DNA from: Bin80 sp964503085
GTDB taxonomy: Bacteria; Bacteroidota; Rhodothermia; Rhodothermales; Bin80
Direction of reading: 5' to 3'
Assembly (NCBI GenBank): GCA_964503085.1
Contig: CAZCYQ010000004.1
Coordinates: 45,015-109,014, forward strand
Length of the DNA: 64,000 bases
In this document: positions 45,701 to 53,118 of the stretch, in pieces
Numbering within the stretch: position 1 is the first letter of the stretch
Layout: each line of letters opens with the position of its first letter
Program-made: the position numbers and the translations under genes
Notes under the pieces: model-generated
The model's input: the letters and a program-made list of their open reading frames with translations, nothing else
Told to the model about the DNA's origin: nothing
Database searches by the model: none

Positions 45701-46083
45701 CACTGCACTTGCCGGAAGATATCTTTGATCAGATGAATGCGGTCGACGAGAATTTGTCGTACGCTGACAAGCAGGGACTTCCCTATGTGTGGGTTCCCGG
45801 CGATGATCGGCCTGGTGTGTTCCGTCATCCTGATGTAGCCTATCAGCCAATTGAGGCTTTCAAGTCGCTTGATGGTGTTAGTGAACCCAACACCGTTGCC
45901 TGGTACTGGGCGGCTGACACCGGCACGTATTCCCGTTGGAATGGATCCAGCTTTGTAGCAGTGCCGGATGGTGAGGTACAGCAGGTCCTTGATGACAAAG
46001 CATACATTGATATGCCGAATCTGCGGTTCAACACATTCTTGAATAATCGGCGACTTACTTTGGGTATTCGCGTAACCTTATAA
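42703..46083 (+). CDS. TonB-dependent outer-membrane receptor with carboxypeptidase-like domain
   Basis: A 1126-aa receptor. The ATG at 42703 gives a signal peptide (MRLRGLLGIAAMLIFTVPVVFAQ); the frame is open further upstream but that part overlaps the leader hairpin. Order of domains: carboxypeptidase-like regulatory domain (KIDGVVTDAATGETIPGANV, about 25-110), plug (EEIVVTSERP to SGIVNVTTKE, about 115-230), then a long beta-barrel ending in LTLGIRVTL. The domain order is SusC-like, though no SusD follows. Instead, a T9SS cargo protein and a PorV-like protein follow, suggesting a surface complex. Substrate unknown. Confidence 0.92.
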   Translation: MRLRGLLGIAAMLIFTVPVVFAQQGKIDGVVTDAATGETIPGANVVIEGTTQGSSTEVDGYYFINNVRPGTYTLIVSFVGFLDQRVEGVRVSTGLTTTRDIQLREAAVGLEEIVVTSERPIVQLDVSANVASLNPEAFQDLPVAGVSEVLDLQAGIEPGLRVRGGGLNEVAFVVDGMNLRTGRSHQPFTNISYTSLEEVQVQTGGFNAEYGNVRSGIVNVTTKEPSRTRYTVDALYRYQPAQPKSLEGLGGTNLDNCNYSGSVTGDCDSWFIRPFLDPAVAWDGTGNGAWDSYTQNQYNAFEGWNALAERLLNDEGFDVTAQDMQEYFKHTHRKDNEITKPDYEADITLAGPIPGVSQRLGDLRFSVSYRGTQTAYIYPQSRDAFNNQTFQGKLISNIAPGMKLSFQGMKGVERGINRSQGSADVRMYGGQMPSYPWWGAGADIVDGINRRGRVILSDGAFPLANIDHTLLGATFTHTLSASTFYEVHLQNIASKYRSHFPNLRDGSYTENGVFYPVPYTNNFGRLTPAGEANRDQVTCFGGSGDLNGDGVTTPYCVGDEPFGFLGQGGNLLGGAETTGGHWVKTRDTSDVSVFTGRFDLTSQVTRVLQLKTGAELIISDYDLNYKRVNLALVGPEAEADYPLSRQPIQGAAYAQGKLEFQGMIANLGLRVDFFDANTAWWVAENPYDQAFRQRVDGLDELLSKEDPAAQIFISPRVGISFPITQESKLYFNYGHFRQMLNPFDVFGVQQSRNSGIDVMGNPEHPMPQTVAYELGFDQNLFDQYLLRISGFYRDIRNQPRNVTYNSLGGVVNYAIKQPWNYEDVRGAEITLTKLRGNWVRGFVNYTFLQTKGGNFGYGVFHENTFQQRNYLRTSTDYRIGAPLAEPFARANVLFLTPASFVPSLLNGSLLGDWRVSLLGEWRAGQKWRWAGGGGAPPELQENVRWRSFVNFDLRFTKHINTRFGGAQVFLDVSNLFNRRHLYNSTGFHPDGRDFDRYMWSLHLPEDIFDQMNAVDENLSYADKQGLPYVWVPGDDRPGVFRHPDVAYQPIEAFKSLDGVSEPNTVAWYWAADTGTYSRWNGSSFVAVPDGEVQQVLDDKAYIDMPNLRFNTFLNNRRLTLGIRVTL

Positions 46084-46128
46084 GCTTGAAGCAGGGCGCC
46101 TGTCCTAATTCAAGCTGGGCGCCCTGCT
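46083..46128 (+). promoter_or_regulatory. Intergenic hairpin 2 with interleaved repeats
   Basis: Perfect 11-nt arms AGCAGGGCGCC (46090-46100) and GGCGCCCTGCT (46118-46128). A second pair, AGCTTGAA (46083-46090) and TTCAAGCT (46109-46116), is interleaved with the first, so the two stems are either alternatives or form a pseudoknot. It ends 30 nt before the ATG of the next gene, the same distance as hairpins 1 and 3. Confidence 0.6.
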
Positions 46129-46158
46129 GATTGTTTTCAATTTTAATCGAGCAAGCTC

Positions 46159-48501
46159 ATGAAAATCAGTTACTACATGAAAGCACTTTCGGCTGGGCTG
46201 TTTTTGTTGACCTTCGTGCCAATGGCTGCCATGGCCCAGTTCACCGCACAGTGGCTGGATATTGGCACATTCCATAGCACATGGACAGAATCAGGAGCCC
46301 AGCATGAAGGTAATTCGTCTGCCGCGGATGGTATGGAATGGCCCTCCATCCTGCGTCGTAGCAGTCACTTCAGGGCCAAAGCATTTTGGCTGGGTACAAA
46401 GGACTGGACAGATGCCAACGGACAATCCTTTCCGTACTTCGTAGCCCGGATTGGCCCCCGGACAGCCGGTGCGGACGTGACCTATCCGGTTCAAAATGTG
46501 CTCATCAGCAAGACGGAGGACACTGTTGTGGAGGTGGATGGCGCCCTGTCGTTTGACAATGTCGCTGTTGTCGACGAGATAGATCCAGGGCTTCCGGCCG
46601 ACCGTATGGTGCACAACATCCACAACACGTATATCGGCGTTACGGTAGATCGGAAGGCGTACGCCTATGTAAATCAGGCTCACGATGACTATAACATTAT
46701 TGAGTACGTTTACACCAACACCGGAAACGTGGACGAAGATGAGGATATTGAACTTCCGAGTCAGAATCTGAAAGAAACGTACTTCTTCCGCATCCACCGG
46801 TGGAGAGGAAATCTTCAGGGTGCCTGGACAGTAAGCGGTGGCATGGTATGGGGCAAGTTCAGCATGATTGACGTTGTCGGCGATGGACATGCAGAGTACC
46901 CGATCTCATTCACATCACAGTATCTGTGGATCGGTATTGATCCTGAAACACAGGGAGATTATGATCGCTTTGGTGGGTCCCTGTTCAACGAATCTTGGTG
47001 GGCACCTCCGGCTGATTCGATTGGACGCTTGACCGGTGCCAGCTACATTGGACGGGCAACAATCCATGCCGACAACTCGCCTACGGATCCCACCTATGTT
47101 CGCTGTACCATGGCCACCTTAGAGACATGTCAGCCTGCAACCATGGGTTTTATGGACTCGGACGAAGCACTGACTGCTGACGGTAGTTCTCATGAAGATT
47201 ACTACGAGTGGGGGATCCGGACGCGTGAGAATCCTGATCGCATTGATGGTGGTTCCCAACATATGTGGCCGCATTATGCTGACCGTATTGAGCCGACAGG
47301 TGTATTCTGGGAGCCCAAGAATGACCCCTCCACTGGTAAGCAGGGTGGTCATGCTGTCACGACAGCGTATGGTCCGTATGATTTTGCCCCAGGTGAAAGT
47401 GTTCGACTCGTAGTCGTTGAAGGTGTAGGCGGTTTGTCCATTGATGCCAGTGTCAGGATTGGCAGGGCATTCAAGCTTGGTGGGCCGGATCGCGATACAG
47501 ACCTGATCCGCTATGATGCAAATGGAGATGGAATGATTCAAACCGGTACTTTCGATCATTCCATCAATCAGATGGATATGGATGGCGATGGAATGTTCGA
47601 CACATTCGGTCATGGATTGGAGGAAATGACGAAGAATCAATGGGTTGTGAGTGCACGTGACTCAATGTTGCAGACACTGCAGCGGGGTATTAACCTCTAT
47701 GCAGCCAGCAATAACATGAGCACTTATCCAATTCCCGAAGCTCCTCATGCTCCCTCAACCTTCAGTGTTACAGGGCGTCCAGACAAGGTTGAAGTCAGAT
47801 GGACAAATCCGGCGGGCGGACCTGCGCGCACAAAGTGGCTATTGTATCGAACCTCCCGATTTGAGGACTACATTTACGAAAGTTGCCTGAACCTTGACTC
47901 GCAGCAGTTTACGGATGGCTCAAATCCAAGAGATCCAGCGGATCCCGGCGCAACAGGTCAACAGCACTGCGGCTACGAAATGGTCGCCGAGCTTGATGCC
48001 GGAGCAAATTCCTATGATGATACCGACCTCAACAGGGGAACGGACTACTACTACTATCTACAGGCTGTTGGTGGACCTCAGGCCATGGATCCAGATGGTA
48101 TTTCCGGGACGCCGACAGGTGCACCGCTTCGCAGCTCTCGCTCCCTCACACAGACTTATCAGCCTGTTAACCTGAAACGCCCCGCGTATGGATCAACAGG
48201 CACTGTGGAGGATGCACGTATCGTACCTAATCCGGTAAATCTCGGCGCAGATGCTACCATAAGGTTTGATCAAGAGGATCGTGTCGCATTCTTCAATATT
48301 CCGGGTAACTGTACGATCAAGATTTATACCGAGATTGGAGAATTGGTCCACACCATTGAGCATAATGATGGTAGCGGCGACGAGCTCTGGAACTTAACCA
48401 CTACATCCCGTCAATTGCTTGTGAGCGGTATCTACATTGCTGTTATTTCAGACAATGACACAGGGGACGAAGCGATTCGAAAATTCACGGTAATCCGGTA
48501 G
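46159..48501 (+). CDS. Surface protein with T9SS type A sorting domain
   Basis: A secreted 780-aa protein with a signal peptide (cleavage after MAAMAQ, about residue 27). Most of the chain is not a family I recognise; it contains a fibronectin-III-like segment near 535-640 (APSTFSVTGRPDKVEVRWTNPAGG). The last ~90 residues are a T9SS type A C-terminal domain: VPNPVNLGADATIRF, IKIYTEIGELVHTIE, LLVSGIYIAVISD, AIRKFTVIR. It should cross the outer membrane by T9SS. Placed between a TonB receptor and a PorV-family protein, it is likely the exposed partner of the receptor. Confidence 0.85.
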   Translation: MKISYYMKALSAGLFLLTFVPMAAMAQFTAQWLDIGTFHSTWTESGAQHEGNSSAADGMEWPSILRRSSHFRAKAFWLGTKDWTDANGQSFPYFVARIGPRTAGADVTYPVQNVLISKTEDTVVEVDGALSFDNVAVVDEIDPGLPADRMVHNIHNTYIGVTVDRKAYAYVNQAHDDYNIIEYVYTNTGNVDEDEDIELPSQNLKETYFFRIHRWRGNLQGAWTVSGGMVWGKFSMIDVVGDGHAEYPISFTSQYLWIGIDPETQGDYDRFGGSLFNESWWAPPADSIGRLTGASYIGRATIHADNSPTDPTYVRCTMATLETCQPATMGFMDSDEALTADGSSHEDYYEWGIRTRENPDRIDGGSQHMWPHYADRIEPTGVFWEPKNDPSTGKQGGHAVTTAYGPYDFAPGESVRLVVVEGVGGLSIDASVRIGRAFKLGGPDRDTDLIRYDANGDGMIQTGTFDHSINQMDMDGDGMFDTFGHGLEEMTKNQWVVSARDSMLQTLQRGINLYAASNNMSTYPIPEAPHAPSTFSVTGRPDKVEVRWTNPAGGPARTKWLLYRTSRFEDYIYESCLNLDSQQFTDGSNPRDPADPGATGQQHCGYEMVAELDAGANSYDDTDLNRGTDYYYYLQAVGGPQAMDPDGISGTPTGAPLRSSRSLTQTYQPVNLKRPAYGSTGTVEDARIVPNPVNLGADATIRFDQEDRVAFFNIPGNCTIKIYTEIGELVHTIEHNDGSGDELWNLTTTSRQLLVSGIYIAVISDNDTGDEAIRKFTVIR

Positions 48502-48503
48502 CT

Positions 48504-48551
48504 GTGTTAGCACGGCGCTCTGTCTGTACAGGGCAGAGCGCCATGCAACAC
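48504..48551 (+). promoter_or_regulatory. Intergenic hairpin 3
   Basis: The inner stem GGCGCTCTG (48514-48522) pairs with CAGAGCGCC (48534-48542). It extends outward through GTGTT(a)GCA with TGCAACAC, giving about 17 bp with one bulge and one c/a mismatch. The core differs from hairpin 1 by a C-to-T in the left arm matched by a G-to-A in the right arm. The inner stem ends 33 nt before the ATG at 48576. Confidence 0.6.
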
Positions 48552-48575
48552 GCAACCCTAAAGACAAACGATGCA

Positions 48576-49643
48576 ATGAAAAAGCACTACTTCTTTTCAA
48601 TACTGACAGTCGCCGCACTCCTGCTAGGCAGTGCTTCGATTTCTTATGGTCAGTCAGGCCTAACCCCGGATACTGAGGTGGAAACGGACAAGCGCGCCCA
48701 GACCGGAATGAAATTCCTGAGCACATCAGTAGATGCCCGCGCTTCTGCTATTGGTTCGGCGCTGACTGCCGAAATGGTTGGTTCTTCAACTTCAATGTTC
48801 TACAATCCTGCGAGTATGGGCTTCATGGAGGGGCGCATGCATGCAGCGGCAACCAATATGAGCTTTATCGCAGATATCGGCTATACGCAGGCCAGTATTG
48901 CGTTCCGTCCAGGGTCAGCGGGCAACTTTGGTGTAGTTGGTGTATCACTGGTTTCGGTGGACTATGGCGAATTCAACTATAACGTTCGTGCCAACAATGA
49001 CGATGGATTTCTGCAGTTGGGAACCTATCAACCCACGGCCATGGCTGTGGGCCTGGGATACGCCAGGTCTTTTGGTGACCGTTTCTCGGCGGGCGCCAAC
49101 GTTAAGCTTGTTTTCCAGGACCTAGGTACTGGATTTGCGACTTCCCAGGATTTCGATTCCGGGGTTGTTGCTACAACAGAGGACTACAGCGCACAGACGG
49201 TAGCATTTGATTTCGGTATTGTGTATGCCACCGGGTTTGAGAGCCTGGTTATCGGTATGAGCGCGCGTAACTTCGCCCAGGAGCAAACCTATGTGCGTGA
49301 AAGGTTTGAGCTGCCACTGACCTTCCAGATCGGAATGTCAATGAACTTGGTTGATCTTACTTCTATTGATCCAGATATGCACAGCATACAGCTTCATGTT
49401 GATGCCCAGCGTCCCAGAGACTTTGCTGAGCATGTCCGCTTCGGCCTCGAATACACACTTATGGACATAGTATCCATTCGCGGTGGGTTTGAGCAACTGG
49501 GTGTGAGCGAAGAGCAGGGATTGAGCGCTGGCGCCGGACTTCGGTATGCGTTTGGAAACTTCCGCGTTGGGGCAGACTACGCATATACCCAGTTTGGTGT
49601 TTTCGGCGCGGTTAACCGTATCGGACTCCAGATCGGTCTCTAA
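48576..49643 (+). CDS. PorV/PorQ-family outer-membrane protein
   Basis: A 355-aa outer-membrane beta-barrel of the FadL-like UPF0164/PorV group. The ATG at 48576 gives a signal peptide (MKKHYFFSILTVAALLLGSASISYGQ, read in parts). The mature start TGMKFLSTSVDARASAIGSALTA and SSTSMFYNPASMGF are the family signature. PorV shuttles T9SS cargo to the attachment complex in studied species. Its location directly after a T9SS cargo gene suggests a dedicated exporter or anchor. The frame is open upstream from a GTG at 48504, but that part is the leader hairpin. Confidence 0.88.
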   Translation: MKKHYFFSILTVAALLLGSASISYGQSGLTPDTEVETDKRAQTGMKFLSTSVDARASAIGSALTAEMVGSSTSMFYNPASMGFMEGRMHAAATNMSFIADIGYTQASIAFRPGSAGNFGVVGVSLVSVDYGEFNYNVRANNDDGFLQLGTYQPTAMAVGLGYARSFGDRFSAGANVKLVFQDLGTGFATSQDFDSGVVATTEDYSAQTVAFDFGIVYATGFESLVIGMSARNFAQEQTYVRERFELPLTFQIGMSMNLVDLTSIDPDMHSIQLHVDAQRPRDFAEHVRFGLEYTLMDIVSIRGGFEQLGVSEEQGLSAGAGLRYAFGNFRVGADYAYTQFGVFGAVNRIGLQIGL

Positions 49644-49689
49644 AACGAAAAACCAAATCATTCCTGAGTAACAAATATTCAGGTTACAG

Positions 49690-49729
49690 GCGGAGAATTG
49701 GGGTTGAACTCCCAATTCTCCGCTTTTTT
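49690..49729 (+). terminator. Strong intrinsic terminator
   Basis: A perfect 13-bp stem, GCGGAGAATTGGG with CCCAATTCTCCGC, an 8-nt loop and a following TTTTTT. It lies 46 bp after the PorV-like stop and only 12 nt separate the stem from the ATG of the next gene, so it can end the TonB transcript or act as an attenuator for the CRTAC1 genes. Confidence 0.85.
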
Positions 49730-49735
49730 GTAGAG

Positions 49736-51454
49736 ATGAGATATTTGTCTGACCATGTACTCATCTGTGGAGCGGTTTGTGTAGTTGCGGCATTGTCTGG
49801 ATGTCAAAACGCTCCGCCCCCTGAGCTCTCTGACAATCCTATCGGGTTCACCGAGGTCACTGCCGATGCAGGCCTTGGAGCGTTCCGACACGATAATGGT
49901 GCGGATGGAAAGAAGTATTATGCGGAGCAAATGGGGTCAGGTGCAGGATTTATTGACTATGACGGCGATGGCTGGCTGGACATCTTGCTTTTGGGCGGTG
50001 GGTACTGGGATCGTGCTCCGCATTCGTGGTACAGATCATTCTGGATGTATCGGAATTTGGGAGATGGCACATTTGAGGAGGTAACGGAGGAGGTGGGTTT
50101 AGGGCAACTTTATGCCTTCACACTTGGCATGGCAACGGCAGACTACGACAATGACGGAGACCCGGATATTCTGGTGACGAATCTCAATGAAAACATGCTC
50201 TTGGAGAACAGGGGTGGTGTGTTTGAGAGCAGGAATTCGAGTCTGAGCCTTCATGATGAATGGAGTAGCTCAACTCTGTGGATAGATGCGAATCGTGATG
50301 GATGGTTGGATGTTTACGTAGGCAATTATGCGGATTGGAGCCCGACACGCGACAAGTTCTGTCCTGAGGGGGGTGTGGTGAAGCTCTACTGCGTTCCTGC
50401 GGATTATGAGGGCATATCCAGTCGGTACTTTGAAGCCAAGGGCAATGGCGTGTTCGTTGACCGAACACAAGAGGCCGGTATTTACCACTCGCTGGGAAAG
50501 GCCCTCGGCATGGCAGAGTGGGATTTCAATCGTGATGGTTGGCCCGACTTTGTTGTGGCCAACGATGGTGAAGGAGATCTGCTGTTCATGAACAATCAGG
50601 ATGGCACATTTTCCGAGCGAGGTGTACAGAGTGGGATCGCCTTCAGTGAACACGGAGAGGCCCGTGCTGGAATGGGGATCGATATAGGGGTAATGGACGA
50701 AACCGGCGAACCATCGGTTTTTGTGGGTAACTTTTCCACGGAAATGATCGGTGTGTACCGTTATCTGGGCAACGGGCTGTTTAGTGATCGCGCGGCCAGG
50801 TCCCGCATTGGTCAGCCAAGCCTGAATACGCTCACCTTTGGATTAATGGTGATTGATGTGGATCTGGATACCGATCTGGACCTGTTCGTTGCAAACGGGC
50901 ACGTATATCCAGATCGCTTGGTAGGGCAGGATAAGATTACCTATGAGCAGCGGGCACAGTTGTTCGAGAACGATGGCAGTGGACTCTTTGAAGAGGTATC
51001 CCCTTCAACTACCCCACCTCTGGAGATCGAAATGGTTGCTCGAGGTGCAGCCTACGGAGATTATGACCGTGATGGTGACCCGGATCTCCTGATCGTCGAG
51101 AATGGGGGTCCGGCACATTTATGGCGTAATGATGTGACTGGCCGAAATTGGTTGCGCGTTACCGTTACGGGGACCGAAGGTAATCGCGATGCTTTTGGTA
51201 CGCACGTCCGCGTGTATGCAGGAGATCGGGTACAGGAACGTCGTATTCGTTCGGGATCCAGTTATCTCTCCCAAAATGAAATAGTTGCCACGTTTGGCTT
51301 GATGGATATCCAGTCAATTGATAGTGTTCGTGTGGACTGGGCCGCCGGAGACTTCCTGGTACTGCAGGATGTACCTATAAATACAGAGATTCATGTTACT
51401 GAGGCCCAGCAGGGTTGGATCGAACGTTCGATGCCCGGGGCGACCAACTATTAA
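49736..51454 (+). CDS. CRTAC1-family lipoprotein (FG-GAP repeats plus ASPIC/UnbV domain), copy 1
   Basis: A 572-aa lipoprotein (lipobox ALSGC). Repeated FG-GAP Ca-binding loops run through the chain: FIDYDGDGWLDILLLG, ADYDNDGDPDILVTN, FNRDGWPDFVVAND, DYDRDGDPDLLIVENG. A conserved Cys-pair loop (FCPEGG..YCVP, then YEGISSRYF) sits near residue 205-230. The C-terminal ASPIC/UnbV domain has LRVTVTGTEGNRDAFG and RSGSSYLSQNE. It forms a surface beta-propeller, probably for binding carbohydrate or protein. Its stop overlaps the next ATG (TAATG). Confidence 0.88.
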   Translation: MRYLSDHVLICGAVCVVAALSGCQNAPPPELSDNPIGFTEVTADAGLGAFRHDNGADGKKYYAEQMGSGAGFIDYDGDGWLDILLLGGGYWDRAPHSWYRSFWMYRNLGDGTFEEVTEEVGLGQLYAFTLGMATADYDNDGDPDILVTNLNENMLLENRGGVFESRNSSLSLHDEWSSSTLWIDANRDGWLDVYVGNYADWSPTRDKFCPEGGVVKLYCVPADYEGISSRYFEAKGNGVFVDRTQEAGIYHSLGKALGMAEWDFNRDGWPDFVVANDGEGDLLFMNNQDGTFSERGVQSGIAFSEHGEARAGMGIDIGVMDETGEPSVFVGNFSTEMIGVYRYLGNGLFSDRAARSRIGQPSLNTLTFGLMVIDVDLDTDLDLFVANGHVYPDRLVGQDKITYEQRAQLFENDGSGLFEEVSPSTTPPLEIEMVARGAAYGDYDRDGDPDLLIVENGGPAHLWRNDVTGRNWLRVTVTGTEGNRDAFGTHVRVYAGDRVQERRIRSGSSYLSQNEIVATFGLMDIQSIDSVRVDWAAGDFLVLQDVPINTEIHVTEAQQGWIERSMPGATNY

Positions 51455-53118
51455 TGCGTAACTCAGGCTTGCTTTTTTTGTGTTTATCACTCCTCGCCGG
51501 GTGCGCAACCCAGCCATCAGACGACTCAAATGATGCAGACCATCTATTTACTGATGTGACAGAGCACGCAGGGCTGAGCGGAGTGATGCACACGAATGGT
51601 GGCTTCGGGGATTCCTGGGCACCGGAAATAGTTGGTGCTGGCGGGGCGTTTTTTGATTACGATGGCGATGACCAGCAGGATATTCTTGTGGTTACCGGTG
51701 GTGCATTCGAGGGGGAGCCTCCGCTCGGTGCACATCCAGCGCTGAGGCTTTTTCGCAATATGGGAAATGGAACGTTTGAGGAGGTGACACAATCCGCTGG
51801 CTTAGCACTCTTGCGCAGCTATAGCCTAGGCGTGACGATCGGAGATTACGACAATGATGGAGATCAGGATATCTATGTGACGACTCTCGGCTCTGACTTG
51901 TTATTGCGTAACACGGATGGTGTATTTGAGGATGTTGGTCAGGCAGCAGGTGTGGGTCTTATAAGCGAGTGGAGTACAAGTGCGATGTTCTTTGATGCCA
52001 ATCTTGATGGGCATCTGGATATCTATGTTGGAACGTACGTACACTGGACGCCCGAAGATGACATTTACTGTAGTTTTGGTGGAAGCAAAGTTTACTGTAC
52101 CCCTGAACTCTATGAGGGAATTGCGAGTCGCTACTATGAGAACCAGGGCGATGGTACGTTCACAGAAGCCACGGAAAGGGCAGGTTTCCTGACGGGTGTG
52201 GAGGCCATTCGGGATAAGACACTAGGGGTCGCAGAGATAGATGCGAACGGTGACGGGTGGCCTGACGTAGTTGTGGCTAATGACACAGAGCGGGATATGC
52301 TCTTCATCAATCAGGGCGACGGTTCATTCATTGAGCGCGGCATCACAAGCGGTATAGCCTATGATCAGCACGGCAAACCCAGGGCTGGTATGGGCATAGA
52401 TGTCGGCGTCGTAGACGATTCTGGTGAGCCCTCCGTATTTGTCGGAAATTTTTCGGATGAGATGGTTGGTGTGTACCAGCATATGGGAGGCGGCATTTTC
52501 AAGGATCGGGCATCGGCTTCACGTATCGGGCAACCCAGCTTCAAGACACTAACTTTTGGTTTAGTGCTGTTTGATGTGGATATGGATGCAGATTTGGATC
52601 TGTTGATAGCGAACGGACACGTGCAGACGCACATTGCACAGATCGTGGACGGCGTAACTTTTCGTCAGCGACCTCAATTGTTCCTGAACGACGGGACAGG
52701 GGAATTTGCTGAGATGCCGCCGGTCGGCCCATTAGCTGAATCCTTTGTAGGGCGGGGGCTTGCCACAGGAGACTATGACCGAGATGGGGATTTAGATGTG
52801 CTAATGATAGAAAACAATGGTCCGGTACATCTTTGGCGGAATGAATCACAAGGGCGATCATGGCTTCGGGTTGAACTCGTAGGCACGGTAAGCAACCGGA
52901 ATGCGTATGGTGCTCAACTCCACTTCTGGAGTAATGGACAGATGCAGGTTCGGCGCATTCGCGCGGGATCAAGCTATCTGTCCCATTCAGAAACAGCTGC
53001 ATTCTTTGGATTTGAGGGCACACCAGACAGTTTGTACGTGCGCTGGCCAAGCGGCAAAGAATCCCGGAATTATGAATTAGGAATAAATACCAGGCTACTT
53101 ACTTTAGAAGATGGGTAG
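51454..53118 (+). CDS. CRTAC1-family lipoprotein, copy 2
   Basis: A 554-aa paralogue of the preceding protein. ATG 51454 overlaps the previous TAA by one base and gives a clean lipoprotein leader (LFLCLSLLAGC); the frame is open further 5' but not conserved. It keeps the Ca loops (FFDYDGDDQQDILVVTGG, GDYDNDGDQDIYVTT, DANLDGHLDIYVG), the Cys pair (YCSFGGSKVYCTPELYEG) and the ASPIC/UnbV end (LRVELVGTVSNRNAYG, RAGSSYLSHSE). The stop overlaps the next start by 8 bp, so the three paralogues are translated as one unit. Confidence 0.88.
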   Translation: MRNSGLLFLCLSLLAGCATQPSDDSNDADHLFTDVTEHAGLSGVMHTNGGFGDSWAPEIVGAGGAFFDYDGDDQQDILVVTGGAFEGEPPLGAHPALRLFRNMGNGTFEEVTQSAGLALLRSYSLGVTIGDYDNDGDQDIYVTTLGSDLLLRNTDGVFEDVGQAAGVGLISEWSTSAMFFDANLDGHLDIYVGTYVHWTPEDDIYCSFGGSKVYCTPELYEGIASRYYENQGDGTFTEATERAGFLTGVEAIRDKTLGVAEIDANGDGWPDVVVANDTERDMLFINQGDGSFIERGITSGIAYDQHGKPRAGMGIDVGVVDDSGEPSVFVGNFSDEMVGVYQHMGGGIFKDRASASRIGQPSFKTLTFGLVLFDVDMDADLDLLIANGHVQTHIAQIVDGVTFRQRPQLFLNDGTGEFAEMPPVGPLAESFVGRGLATGDYDRDGDLDVLMIENNGPVHLWRNESQGRSWLRVELVGTVSNRNAYGAQLHFWSNGQMQVRRIRAGSSYLSHSETAAFFGFEGTPDSLYVRWPSGKESRNYELGINTRLLTLEDG

